A stretch of DNA of 64,000 nucleotides from Pampus argenteus (GCA_036937835.1 CM072863.1:16542001-16606000); one strand, 5' to 3'; numbered from the stretch's first letter, positions 37,190-50,965 are shown. Numbers and translations are program-made. The notes: generated by a model not told the origin, from the letters alone.

Positions 37190-40100
37190 GGGTTTACATC
37201 TGAAAAAGGCCACATAGTAGCCATGCCAGGATTTAAAAAAATAAAATAAAATCAGGCCACAGAAAATCTGTTCATCATGTTCCCAGTGTTTTTGTGATAT
37301 CACAGAGCGGCCTAATCTGTATGTTGGAATCATGTAATTTACAGGTATATGTTTTATACTGTATAATTGAACATGTTGACTTATGTTACTTTATATTATC
37401 TTTGATAACTGATAATTTAAGCTATAAGCCAATTTTACTCCAGTATTTCAGTGATAGAAAATAGTCAACAAACAGTGATAACTGAGGTTGCGTAGTGGTA
37501 GTCCTTGTATGAAAAGACCTGTTAATTAAGGAGTGTATTATTGAATTTTTGGTTCGATCACAGATTGTGACTTTTAATATTACCCACAGTCCTTTCAGCC
37601 ACATTTTCTCAATTCATTTTCTTCTGTTTACAGGTTGATGCACCAGCCAGATCATGAGAGCTGTTTGCTATTCTACATCAGGTGTTGGGCACATCTTTTC
37701 TGGGAAAAATCATCACAGGTAAACATGTGATAGCGATGATAGTGATTGAAATAAATCAAAGAAGACAGTAGTTACAGCAACAATAAGCACTATAAATTTA
37801 ACTGCAGACTGTTCACTGACTGTTGGATTGGGAGGCAAATTCTGGGAAGCACAGCTCAAAAATAATATGTGCTGATCATCTAAACAAATGCAAACAAATT
37901 AAGTATTGCCATAATATGTATGTTTTTTGTTAGATTTTTGGTAGAAATATGCTCCAAAGCATATTTTAATGTGTAGAAGTGTTGCCAAAGGCTTCCAGGC
38001 TCATTGAACAGCAGTATATATATATTCTCTTCTTAAGTTTATATATTATTATATTTATGCCTTACTCACAGGTTAGCATGTATTACGCCTTAACTAATCA
38101 AGTGTTTCTCAGTTTCATTCTTATTATCACTCATCACAACAGAATGAGTTTTTTTGTTTGTTTTTTTTGAATTGGGACAGCTGAACAAATACAGTAATGA
38201 AATGACACATTAAGGGAATACAGGGGAATACTGCTCAGGGTCTCTGTCACTCTTCCGAAGGCAGTGGTGTGTCCTCTTCATTAAGGGTGAGTAGAGCGGT
38301 GCATTTTGAGGCAATACGGTCAATGTTTGAGTTGCAGATGAGGAATTAGGCCTGTCATGTGGCAAAAATTGCTTGCCTAAACAGTCTGCTCACTAGTCAG
38401 GGGCATAATGAGCTCCACAGAGGCCTCTGCCACTGTATTATTGTGCTGTGCACTAATGTGACGAGGTGGCCTAGGGTCACACATGTGCGTATCACATGTT
38501 CCTTGTTTGTTCATTGCTTTGTGTGCATCAGGAGATTTGGGGTTAATGAATGCTTGTAATTATATGTAATATTTAATGATTGTGGTATTGCCCCTCCCTC
38601 CCCCTCCCCCCACCTTCCACTTCTCATACACACCTTCAGAATTACTGGAGTGTGATCGTTAATCCAACATGTGCTTGTTCTGCACCGATGCACTACCGAG
38701 ACACCTTGGTGAATGGCAGCACAGCTTGTTGCCCTCTTCACTGGTCATTAACTCTTAATGAACTGTACGCAGGCAGGTCATGCAGAATTTAACATGGATA
38801 CACTTCACTCTTGAAGTGTGTGTGTTTGTGTGTGCGTGTGTATTCTCTAACTGCGTTTAAAATATTATAATCATACAAGTGTTATAATTAAAAGAAAAAC
38901 TGTTGAATCTATCAAATAATCATAATGTATGAGGCTTTGGGGATATAGAGTAAGGATATTCAAATATAGGCCAGTTGCTAGTGTGGATAAAACAAATTGA
39001 GGAAAGGTGTAATTACCTGTACTCTACAAACATCGTAAATACAGCATAATGTTCATTTCCACAGCACTATTTCACTAATAGATTAATAATAATATTATTA
39101 TTAATAATAATAATAATCAAACTGTTCCTCTCAGTTTTTCTATTTAAACTGAAATATTAGTTATTATTTATATAATTTATTCCAGTCACATCTGCTTTGC
39201 CGTTTTTGTGGGTAAAAATTAAAAGTTACCCTGTGCAGGTTTTGACCTCTAATTGTTCTATAGAGCAGCTTTTTTGTGTTGGTTTCCTGTGACAGGCAGA
39301 CAGACTGTTGCCTGCCAAGAAATGCAGCAGACAGGGAGGAAGATGACTGCAAGCTAATAAATGTGGCTGTACATAATATATATATATACACAAATATTCA
39401 GCTATGTAAATGTTTTCTGAGCAAGGAAATGCATTCAAAATGTTTCTATTTGAGTTGTAGAAATGATTTTAAAACATCAGGACAGGAAATGTTGAGGTGG
39501 TGTCTGCACGTGTATGTTTTGCATGTCATGTGTATATGCAGTATGGGTGTATACGTATGTTATTATGTGGAGCACACTTAATATCTCTTGGAATTACATG
39601 TGCTGTAAAAAAAAGTCTGCTCGTCTTTGCTGTTAATGACGGCAACTTAACTACACTTGAAAAACGGGAAAATTTCAACCCGAAATAATTAGTGGATTAA
39701 ATCTGTTTTTCTGTTACAGAAAAGCAGCAGAGCAGTAAGCATGACTATGTTGTTGTACTGATGCATTGTAGTTGCACATCTACACTATAAATCAGGCTTT
39801 GGGTTGGTCCTTTAAGGTCATAAAAGTAGATGCTACTTTTAAATGAATAGGTACAATAGGTAGATACAGACAGATGCTTGTGATTGTCATGCCATTTTAC
39901 AGTAAGCATAAATATGTCAACTGGAAACATCTTCTGAGTTACACAACAATGAAAGATGGAAAACCCTCAGCCAATATTTCACACTCATAACAGATGTTCC
40001 TGGTGAAAATGACAGCATTAAGGCCACTGCTTTCTAGTCTGTGACTCAGTAGTTTTACCACTGATGTGATAGCAAAACACTGATGGAGAGCTTTGTTCAA

Positions 40101-41204
40101 TTGTGGCCTATTGAAGTCTGAATAATGTATACATATCCAATGCAGAGGTGGTAACAAAAAAGGACTAAGCTCTAAAGAGTGCATTAAGATGGACTAGAGG
40201 TGTTTGATTCTTCTGCTTTGTCGGAGACAGCTGTGGATGCTGTTGAAGCCAAAAATAAGCACTTGTCTGTGTAGAAAATATCATCAGAGAAAAAGTCGAA
40301 CCTCTTGAGAACCCACATGAGATATACCAGCCAAGCAAATACGTTTGTCATGTTACTTTTCATCATTTCTAAAAGGTTATCTGTCATCAGCTAGCTTACT
40401 GTGTCCCCTGTTGAAACCCTGACAGTACACTGAGATATCATAGATCAGTGGTTTTGTGAGCGTGCCAGGAGTATTGCCAACTCACTGTGAGCCTTGTAAT
40501 TTGAACTGGGCATTGGTTTTTAAGAAGCTCTTTGACGTTTTGACCTTTATTATCTGCTGAGTTTTATGACATTACGTCTGCAACCAAAGACAGAAACTAC
40601 ATCTGCTACAGATATGTTCATACTGGAACTGAGAACTGTGCAGCTCTGCAACGGAAGAAAATGTGAATTATTATTTTTAGCAGATGTCCACTAAAACTGC
40701 TGACAATACACAGAAATGTCTAACAATAGATTCTTGCTGGCTCTGTCTAAAGAATGATTCATCCCAACAACAGCAAAATAAATTTTATATACATATCTGT
40801 CGATTGTTATTTGTTTGTAAGAAAAGAAAAAAAGGGATTGACTGCGTTGTGTGTTTACCGGTGCATGGCATACTCATATCACAATACAGAGATAAACGTC
40901 GTCTGAAAATATAATACACAGTCCAGCAAGTCTAGTCTGAGTAAGTTGTTTTATGTATCTGGACAAGTTCAATATACTGCTGTGTGCTGATGCAATTAGA
41001 TGGAGTGTAGCGTAACCTCAAGGCAACCCCTCTGGTTGGTTAGACGGTGGTGAAACATTAATATGGTTTGCTTGGTTAGAACAAAATTCAGCTCTAAAGG
41101 GCTTACTGACCTGTAACGTCATGTCTCTGTTTGCAGGTTTGAAGCCACTTTATAAAGAGCACCACTCAGTCCTCCAACAATGCCAACAATTACCACATTA
41201 TTTC

Positions 41205-41275
41205 TCTATATATATCTATATATTCATCTCTCTGTCTGTCTATCTATCTGTCTGTCTATATATAGATGGAATAAC
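41205..41275. repeat. Mixed TA / TCTG / TCTA microsatellite
   Basis: Interleaved tatatc, tctgtctg and tatctatc units, bounded on both sides by tatata. Intronic. Confidence 0.9.
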
Positions 41276-44035
41276 ATAACATACAGTATATAGTATGTTG
41301 TTTTGCGTCCTCACTATTGGATTATCAGCATCTTAGCAAATAACATTTGTCAACTGATTAGAAAATAAGAGATTCAGTTTCAAAGCAGAACTGATTTAGG
41401 GTCTAGTAGACGTTTACTACCTATATCCAGTTATTTTATGAATTGGTGGACTAAGCTATCTGTGCTATCATTCAGATAACCACAGTACCCTTATCTTACT
41501 TCGTTACATAACTCTTAACGTCTCACTTCTCTGATCACATGCATATTGCCTATTGTCATCATTCAGTGTCAGCACCCCACAGCCAACTAAAAATAAACAT
41601 CTCGTCATCTATATTGTCTGCCGACCTCCACAATAAATAATCCTGGATATGTATCCTAGGACAGCCAAGTGATCCCCGTGTAGGAATTGACTGTCACACA
41701 AATTATGCCATTGTTATTCTTGAATGTAAGCAGCTCACAATTCAGTTAAATCTGTGCACGAGTGGCAATTTTGGACCTCAACACTGTTCACACTGGATAC
41801 ATTTACAAACATGAAAGTGAACCATCAACACAAAAAGATCAGATCTGACTAATAAAGCCTGTGATGTGAATGTGGTGTAAATCTAGTCTTATATTCATGT
41901 CAGTAGTGAGCGTCATATCTGACACATACTTAACATGTTTCATGTTGTTTGAAGAAATATGCAGATTTCAGAGTTTTTATTCATGCTTGTTGTTGTCAAC
42001 TTATTCTGTTGCTTTTATCATGAATATAGCTAGACAGGTGGCTATCTAAGCAGTACGATGATGTCTCCACTTTATTCCCACCTACAAACATTTGACTGGG
42101 TGATTGCTTCTCCATCCAGTGAAATGGCTGTCAATAAGCGTAACACCAGACCTTTTCGAATAGCTGAACAAATCTGAGCTGTTGCGTGTAATAGCAAATT
42201 TGAGATCTTTGCCTCAACCACCAGAGACACACAACCTCCCCCTTCCTAACATAAGGTACCAGGCCCTTTTGTCTTTGCAAATTGTGACGTCTAGATCCAA
42301 CTTTGCACCTAAATATCTGCACCTGCAGGATACTCCAGGTGTAAAGTGCAACGGGGGGTCTGTGCCAATATCTGTATTAGACCAAAAGGTGAAAACACTT
42401 CCTGGAGGGGCCAACTCCTATAGTAGACCAATGTGTGTGAAAGGGGTGTCCCTTCAAGTATAAATGTTTAAGTTTTCCTCATGTTCATGGTCTTTCTTCA
42501 TCCTGACCACTAGCATGTTGATTGACCTTTTCTTTGCAAAGAAAATAAAAACCTTGTCGGCCGGCAGAAGTCTCTATTTCATTCTTCACCAGCAGCAGAG
42601 AGGTAATTCAGAGAACAGGAACCAGGCTGTTCATCACAACATTTATTATTCATCTGTACTGTGATTAGCATGTACAAATTTTTACTGTATAGAGTATGAA
42701 TATCATCTCAATAGTACATAGTTTTTGGGCAATTATATTTATTCACAAGCACAATCTACACTTTGTGAAATGAAAAAATAAACTGGTCGTGTAAAAAAAG
42801 AAGAGGGGATCAAATATCTGTAAATCAGATGCCCCCAGTGGACATATTGAACAGAATAGTTGTCTGGCAGCTGTTGTACAGTCCAGATGACTTAACGAGT
42901 TACAAATTCAGAGAACTGTATGTTACAATCACACCATTTCTAATGTTCAGCACAAAAAAAATGTTTATTGACAGTGGCATCTGCTCTTTTATAAACAACA
43001 TGTCCCTGATCTTTAGTGGTGTGAAAGCCTGCAAAAATCCTCCATTTCCTTTTTCAAAGAAAAATATTTTCTTTTACTCTCAGATATGAATTAATCATTA
43101 AATTGACATTCTGCCAATACAACAAGTAGATATCAGAATGACAAATTAACTTGAAGAGCAGGAGTTCAAATGAATAATTTATCTGTACAAACACTGCATA
43201 CTCAAGTCTCTGTGAAAGAATTATAATTGTCTTAAATTGCTTTGCTTTAAAAAAAACAGTGTCTATATAATGAAACTCTGGATCACTGGTCTTTGTATGT
43301 GAAAGCAGTTAATAATTAATATGCCAGTCATGGATGTGAACTTAACTGATCTGGGTATAGTGTAAGACTATAGGGATGAAATGGAAAGTAGTTCATACAA
43401 CAGAGGAAAGTAAGTTTAAAAAGATGATGACAAAATGATGAAAAAAATCAAAACAGTGTGGTTGTGCCAGAAACATCTTTCAAATACATTCATAGTAAAG
43501 TAATTAACATGAAATACTTTGGGTGAGTGAATTTATGCCCTTCCAGTGTGCCATGTGTAAAATAATTTAGTCCTTTGCATCATTACAATCATTTTGACAT
43601 GTCACACTTTCAGTTTTTTCTCTTTCATATTAGTGAAATGATAAAGATGATCTGAAACCAGCTTGATTATTCACCGTAGCCTAACTGTGTCTATAGTGTA
43701 TCACAGCAAACTGACACTGGATCTGTTTCTAAATTATCCAATCACATCTCTGCTGAGATCTGCTACAACAGTCACTGTTAGCACTCACAATGTCTTATTA
43801 ACTCTTTGTGACAGTTTCCCAACTTTTGTTTGGTTTAACCATCAAACTATTTCTTTTGTATTTATCTAACCCGTTTGCTTACATACTAAGATAATTCATT
43901 CAAATAACAACAGGTTGGCCTGAAATACGATGCAACACTGTAAATGCTGAAAATGCTGAAATGTCTGGGAATCGAGAATTAAACTTCTTGAGTTGACGCA
44001 AATGTGTAATCCAGTATTAATAAAATGTGACTGAC

Positions 44036-44236
44036 CTGCAAAGTTAAGCCGGCGTATGTGCTTGAGCAGATGAGTGCCATTGATGGGATCCATTTTAGCG
44101 CAGAGGCCCACCTTCCCTGGGCACAGTTCCTGGTGCATATTGTGCAGAGCATGAGCCATTGCATAGACTGCATCAATGACAAACTGCACCTTTCCTTCCT
44201 GCTCATAGTGCGAGTCCTTTCCTATCCGCTCCTGAT
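44036..44236 (-). CDS. grm4: grm4 coding exon D, ligand-binding domain including the distal-carboxylate lysine
   Basis: This 201-nt exon lies between an acceptor (gtcttacag|ATCAGG) and a donor (TTTGCAG|GTCAGT). Its reading frame is open, with entry and exit both after codon position 1. It encodes QERIGKDSHYEQEGKVQFVI, DAVYAMAHALHNMHQELCPG and KVGLCAKMDPINGTHLLKHI, then RRLNFA. The EGKVQFV motif contains the lysine equivalent to human mGluR4 Lys405, which contacts the distal carboxylate of glutamate (family knowledge). An NGT sequon is present. Introns of 7.75 kb (5') and 9.03 kb (3') flank it. Confidence 0.95.
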
Positions 44237-47046
44237 CTGTAAGACACATAGACAGACTCAATTTAGACACATCGCATGTAATGTGTAATGAGTTACAGAC
44301 ATTTAGATTGAATAAAGTGGTCACTCATTTGGCTCATTGTTGACCAGTTCAAGTGTGAGGTTGAGTCCGACATTTGTGTTTATGTTGTTAAGCAACACTC
44401 AGAGAAACTAAAAAGGATTTAAGAAGTGGATTTAAAATATTCAATCAAGAAAAAAAAAAGATCTGTAATTCTATCAGGTACATTATGCAATCAAATATAA
44501 TTTATTCACTTAAATGCTCAAGTGGTTTCTTTAAATGCGACCAGTGCAAAGAATTATCTACTCGTTAGTTTTTTCCCTGACCCTAGTTTTAAAGTACACT
44601 GATGATAAAGCAGAATATTTACTCCTTCTTCCACACAGCTACTATGCATGCATTTTTAATTTTGAAAAGAGCATCTTGAAATTCAATTACAAAACAACTT
44701 GAGAATTCTTCTTGTGTTTGCCAACAGCTACTAAAACTTGTGTTTTCAACTTATCTCTTCTGTGTCACCTACAGCTCAGTTCTGTGCAAAACCACCTGGT
44801 GTAGCGTCAGTCCAAAAGGCATCTAGAAAAAAAATGTGTCTTATTCTTTCTGCACTGAATGGGTCTTGCCTCTTGCAATTAGCTAGAAGGTAAATATCTG
44901 GATCGCTGCAGAGGAGCAAATCAATTCCAATATTCTGGAGTGCAAGGTTTTCTCCTCTGGGAAATCTCATCAGTTAAAAACAAAAACTCTTTCTTATCTC
45001 TCCAGCAGGAATACATAGATTTTCCCCTGAGTGATTTTGTAAACATTTGGTCGTGGATCTACATGCATATGCTGTTAATTATTACCTATATGCCTCATGC
45101 CATGTTCCACTGGAAGCATAGAAAACTGGTATATTCCCATTTGATCGAATCAGATAATCCTGACCTGTGTGACAGAGCATCCAACTGTCAATTCAATCAT
45201 CTTTTGCAGGATGCATTTAGAAGCCAATACAGTGAGGAATTAGACATGCAGGAAATGAAGACAGGAGAGTGATAATCCACTCACAGGCTCAGTGTAATAA
45301 CTTGTGATAGGAGTTTATTAATCCTGGCCCAGGTTGTTCCATATGTTTTTGTAGCTGTTAATTGCTACGAGGAGGTGGGCTATCTGAAGGAGATACAACA
45401 TGTCAATCCTAACGTCTCTGTCCTCAGAAGCCTCAAATCATGAAGCTACCTCCATGTAACTCTGCTGCATGTGGAAACGAGATTTAAAAATGCAGGTGTG
45501 TTCCATTTAGATTAAATATAGACTAATTACCAGGCATGAGCTAATGACACAGCTGCATATATTTACAGTATATACCTGCTAAATGGAAATCAGTTAAGAT
45601 TTGCCAATTAACCAGCACAGACACTGTGGGGGGATCTGCTGAACATTTCTGAAATAATGGCTAATCTGTTGGGCACAAAATGACCTGACCAGTGTAGAGC
45701 TGTTGAACTTTGCTTGCCACCACTTTGTGAAGAAAAGTAAAACAATTGGACATGTTGTTAGATTTACACCATATTAGGTTTGCACATTCAACATTTGGTG
45801 ACTTCTTGATAAAGTGCATGTCCCCTATCAGAAAATACAGATTAATGTAAGAAAGAAAGAAATGTTAGTTTTTTGATTGTTAGCTACTCCAAAAATATAC
45901 GCAAAAATGTGTTATTGCAATTATCATAGTTTTCTCATTCATCTGCTTGAAGTGAAACATTTTCTCTGTGCTCATTAAAAAACTCATGAGCATGATTTGT
46001 GACATTACAAACAGAGAATGGACAACAGTGAAGTAGCAGACACCTTATTTAGCTGTTAAAATACTGAAAAGAAAAGATGTGTTTGTTTGTGTGTGTGTGT
46101 GTATATATGCTGTATATATATGTTTGTACATACAGTAATTTCTATAATTTTCATGAACTATGTTGCAAGTTAAAAAACCAATCTATGGTTGTCTCTTCTG
46201 CTTATTGGCTTCTGTTAACGTTTTGGACATGTGGATACTAGCGCTCCCTATCCAAACATTTGGGACCAGATACACATTTATCATGCAACATCTGTCCCCT
46301 TAAGGTTCAAGCAATTTCCAATAGCCACTTCAATCTGAAGGAGTGCTAGCCCCCAAATCAGCAGAGGTCTCCTTCTGTCAGCCATCTTTCATGTGCTACA
46401 TCTTCAGCTCCTCACGGCAGACCAGAGGCGTTTTAATGTCCTCGATTATCTCATGAGCTTTTGAAACGCATGAATTATTGTTAGGGGTTGGAGGCTCAGT
46501 AATTAAGGGCCACCGAGCCTTGATTGGACAGAGATTGTCACAGTTTGGCCAACATGCTTATGCCATTGGGAATCCTATGAGCCGGTGTCGTTGTGAGAGT
46601 GATATTTCTTTTGTAGGCTTGGCAGGCCACCCACACTAACTTTGTATTGTCTCTTCTTCATAAGACCATTTCCCTTTGTCCATCTTTCTCTCTAGTTTCA
46701 TTCTCATTGGCTTTTTGGCACTCCCGCAAACATGTTCCAGGCTGGTGTTTTGCTTTCAGAGAAATCCATTCATATTAGGCAAAGCAGTAGCTAAGTGTGG
46801 ATGTTTTCCACTCTGAGGTGTCACACAAGACACTTTGAGTTCGTTTGTGAGCTCATACCGTTGACCTTTTTTTTTAGCTTGTGATTGGCCAAAGGTCATC
46901 CATGTTTTGGTTTTTTTTTTCAGCCAAGAGGCAGTGACTCTTAGACCTCTTAAATAAATCTGACACCGGTGCTACAGTGCCTGCTCTTCCATTTCATAAT
47001 TTGATATTTTATAATTTACAACTGAAGCTGCTACAATATTTACATT

Positions 47047-47300
47047 TTTTAGGGCTGGAATTAAACAATTATAATCATTAGCAATCAATATGTTTTCAAG
47101 TAATTGCTCATATAAATAAAATGTCAGAAAATGAATTATTAAGTCTTCAACTCCTAATTATTAACATTTCTTAACAAATCTTAATATTTGCAATGCTGAA
47201 GTCATCGAATATTTGGCATGTTTCTTAATAAACAACAAATGATTATTTATTTTTTCAATAATGTTGTCAACGGACTAACCAGTTGATTCACATCACAGTC
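47047..47300. mobile_element. Non-autonomous hAT-like repeat copy (decayed)
   Basis: It starts 'ttttagggctggaattaaac' with aattataatcatt, contains 'aataaaatgtcagaaaatga', and ends in 'ttgtcaacggactaaccagt' plus tgattcacatc. The order matches the family interior, with strong decay. It lies in the 7.75 kb grm4 intron. Confidence 0.45.
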
Positions 47301-47636
47301 GATAATGCTTTGTTTGTGTTTATATCCAAAACCATGATTTTAATTATAACTTGCAGCATTCATATCTTAGCAAACTGTAAAAACTTGTAATGGCTGACAA
47401 CTGTAGCCAGAAAATGAGCTGTAACTAATTAAGATTCATTGAGTGTCTTTGAGCTTGTTAATATGATCTCTGCATACTGACGTCTGGAACTTAATCTATA
47501 GAAACTAATACAATATAAATTGCAATCACAATATTGGTTATATATATAGTCATATGTACTTACTCAGTTATTTTCCCCTAGTCATAATGCAATAGAAAAT
47601 CCTTCTGTAACACACCAAACTGTTAAAATGAGAATG

Positions 47637-47735
47637 TACTGTTCACCACGTCTCACCCAGTGCATGCTGGGAAACACTGCAGCCCCCTGCAACCCTGAAG
47701 AGGATAAGCGGTTTAGAGAATAGATGGTTAGATGA
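47637..47735 (+). repeat. Fish interspersed repeat tail ('gaggataagcggtttagaga' type)
   Basis: The text 'tctcacccagtgcatgctgg' then gaaacactgcagccccctgc and 'aaccctgaagaggataagcg' plus gtttagagaatagatgg is the typical teleost repeat tail ending in a 'ggatgg'-like unit. Non-coding. Confidence 0.55.
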
Positions 47736-49761
47736 AAAAGAAAAGCACATGCTTGCTTTATCTGCATTGCTGTGTTCCCTGCTGCTCCCGCTGATCATTA
47801 ATAAGCTGCAGAAATAGGGAGCCTATGAGACGGGTCCCTGCTCTACCTTACCGCTTCTTTCCACCTTAATCAATATCAGTTTTACATCTCCTTCATTCAC
47901 AGATAAAAGACAAGTCTCACTTCTCTCCCAGTCACTCATGCCCTCCTTATCCTTTGATCACGCTGAGCAGTCTAACCCTGATAATTCTGCAGCATGCCCC
48001 ATGTGGTTCTCTCACAGCTGCCTCAGAGACATAGCAAAGCCCTCCACCGGTACGGAGGCACCAGGAGTGTCACACTTTAACCTCAAACAAATGTGAGATT
48101 CTCTCTTGTCGTGAAGCAGAGCTCAAGTTTAACACTAAAGTGCCTGTAATGAGAAAGGCAACTGACTGCTTTATATAAGTGCTAACTGCATTCACCTCTA
48201 TTGCGGCGAGTTTCCTTACTAATACTGGTTTACTAAGAGCCATGAAATTAACCTTTGCAACAAGGATTTTTAAAATAATCAATGTACAGTACATAAACGT
48301 TTACAGTATACAGTTAGTGTCTGAGAATAGTCCCCAACAAAAGCACTACTTACTCTAGTTTGAATAATGTTTGCTTAAAACCAGGGTGCCAGGTAGTTTG
48401 AGTACTGAGACATACTATGTCTTTAAATATACATACACGTCTCTGTGCCAATCCTATAAACCCTTGCGTACACATTTTTCCATATTCAACATCTCAGTTA
48501 GAGTGTAACAGTAAACAAGTGTTACGAGTGTTATGCAGGATGCTGATCAGACGGCATGCTCGTGAACAGTCGCTGGGATGTATGCGTTCCCCAAGGAGCT
48601 CTTTTCCAGCATTCCCGCTGGCAGGTAACCAGGGGTCATTCCAACCAATCACATTACTCACTCATCTATCAGTGTTATCTTATCTTATTTATCTGAGTGT
48701 TACCCTACATATAACCCTCCATGTTCTCTCTCTGGAGTGTTGAGACTTCACTGCCTGTGAAGATAATGTCAGCTGTTGGTTGTTTTGCAGCTCCCTCTTG
48801 AGTAAAAGTTGTAGTGTTGTGTGTTACTTGGCCTACACTGTATCAGCAGTACTGTTTTAGCGGTTTATTGTTTTTTCAAGAGCTCTTTTGTTAAATCCCG
48901 AGTCTATGAATAAATAAGGATAACTACTCTCTTGTTTTTACAATGTTTCTACACTAGTCCTCTTATCATTGGACATTTTTACAGACGTAATTACAGCACA
49001 TTTATGAGCGTAATGATTACTGCTACCATTACAAATGGGTGTCAACAAACCCATTAAGAACTATCTATTATCTTACACTTATTGTGTTCTTTGTCTGGCA
49101 CGAGCTACATCCTCCGAAAACGTCAAAGCAGCCTTTGAGTCATAAAGCACAAAGTGGGTGATACGGATACAATTCTTTTATCACAGTATATGTAATTTTA
49201 CTATATATTTCAATATTAAAGATATTGTGATAGAATACACTTCTAGAAAGCTTCTCCTTGCTTAAATCTGAGTTTAAAGTATGTATCTACAATACAAGCA
49301 TGATTTGTGACATCAGTCCAGTATGAAACGTGATGTGAGAACTTGAAGCCTCCAGTCCACATTCACTGAAATTAAACTTTTGAAATTAATAACATTTGCA
49401 TTTATATAGTCTGGATTTTATCAAAGAGAAGGATAGATAACCCCAACCTTTTCCAATGGGTTACCTAACATATTAGATTAGGTTTTTGTTATACCTCAAG
49501 GATACACAGAGGATACACAGAGTGCATTTGTGTGAGAAACACTCAATGTAAACATGAATATTGTTTGTTTACAAGAAACCTCCACAGGGCACCTTTAACT
49601 AACAGCTCTGCAGCAAATCCTACAATCCTAAAAGTTATGTTCTTCAGATTTTGTTGGAAAGGTTTTAAAAGAATTTTTTGTAAAAAGGAGAATGTTTAAA
49701 GTTTCATTAATTTTAACAGTATCTTTACACCAAAATACAGATGACACAGGTCTTACATATA

Positions 49762-49789
49762 CATGTATGTATGCATGCATACATACATG
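49762..49789. repeat. 28-bp perfect palindrome in a TATG/CATA microsatellite
   Basis: The stretch reads ATGTATGTATGC followed by its mirror complement GCATACATACAT, with C and G outermost, so it is self-complementary without a spacer. It is built of tetranucleotide units that change strand at the centre. It lies in the 7.75 kb grm4 intron. Confidence 0.9.
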
Positions 49790-50461
49790 CACATACCCAT
49801 CCTGTCCACTAGTACCCTGTTCACTCTCTAAGATGTTGCACATCTGGTGTAAGCCAGAAAAATTGCCATATTTGGCATGTATTGCTTTAGATATTATTTA
49901 TCCTGGCGATCACATTTTCAAAGGGCAGCAGTCTCTGTCATGAATTTAAGCCACTCTGTAAACTCTGCCATATGTGGACAGTTGCATAGAATAAGCCAGG
50001 CTGCTACGATTACTACAACTACTGTTACTGTCAGTCCAAGCTCTGCTTCAGTAAGGCCTGGAACAAGAGTTTTATCCTCCAACAGACATAGTTGTGGGAT
50101 TTCTGTTTGAATCATTCTTCCAAGTTTTTTTTAGTACCACCTTCCAAAAAGGCAGTACCACGGGACAGTCCCATAGACCACAGAGAAATGTGCTCACTTC
50201 TTTGTTCCATTTCCAACATTTATTGTCCTGGGTTAAACTGATTAAAAATGATTGAATATTTGACATTTTCTTGCGAAAATATTGAGTATGAGGAGAATTT
50301 AGGAACTCTTGAACCTTATTTTCTTCTTATTCTTCCTTTTCCAGTCTGATTACTGACAATACATAGCCCATTTGCCAAGTGATTCCTTCTTGTCTGTTTT
50401 GCTGTGTTCTTTTGTGACATCAGCTCCACAACATCAAATGACAGGCCCACTGACACAGGAA

Positions 50462-50491
50462 GAGTATGGCACATCATCATGTGCCATACTC
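50462..50491. repeat. 13-bp inverted repeat with a 4-nt loop
   Basis: GAGTATGGCACAT (50462-50474) and ATGTGCCATACTC (50479-50491) pair exactly around catc. It is a small cruciform-capable site in a grm4 intron, with no associated element seen. Confidence 0.9.
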
Positions 50492-50875
50492 CTATCTATC
50501 TGGGGGCGGCATCTTTCTACTTTGGCTTCAAGCACAATGCGTTCTCAGTTCTTGAGATGTGGTGGAAATAGCAACATTTTCTTTTGAAGAATGTTAATGC
50601 ACATTTCTATGAAAGCGGCTGTATTTGGAACTCTTGAAACCTATGATGTACTGAAAAATAAAAGGCTAAAAATATTTCCCCTTTTCCCCTTGTTCTCTTT
50701 TTGTTAGCCACGTTGCAGTAGTATGAAACTGAATCATAAAGCTCTGGGTAATTGTTGTGAAAAGTATGTGTGGACATACTTTACACATACTGTCACAACA
50801 CATTTTTGTTTATAAATACTAATGTCTGTGTGGAAAGTAGTGTGTGCAGAGTGTGCACACACACATCTGGCTTCA

Positions 50876-50965
50876 GGGCAGCATGGTGGCTCAGTGGATA
50901 GTGCTGTCACCTCACAGCAAGGAGGTCATTACTTTGATTCCCTTTGATTCCCTAGAGTTTGTTTC
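50876..50965 (+). repeat. Interspersed repeat with tRNA-promoter-like boxes
   Basis: 'ggcagcatggtggctcagtg' then gatagtgctgtcacctcaca and 'gcaaggaggtcattactttg' plus attcc. TGGCTCAGTGG resembles an A box and TTTGATTCC a decayed B box. This is a common fish dispersed sequence, not a functional tRNA gene, because no cloverleaf can be drawn. Confidence 0.5.

Larger units (their letters stand above)
35008..44035 (-). other. grm4: grm4 intron between exons D and E (9.0 kb)
   Basis: Bounded by GTCAGT and TCATTTAG. It contains the LINE relic at about 35.6-36.2 kb, TA and TCTG microsatellites, and an unexplained block at 42.13-42.46 kb with overlapping open frames on both strands. No exon was recognised. 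Confidence 0.9.

Noticed and set aside
44940..45272. 110-codon plus-strand open frame in a grm4 intron
   Set aside because: No recognisable domain, not bounded by splice sites that join anything, and antisense to an active gene's intron.
50876..50965. Possible tRNA gene
   Set aside because: A- and B-box-like words are present, but no cloverleaf stems form and the sequence matches a dispersed fish repeat.
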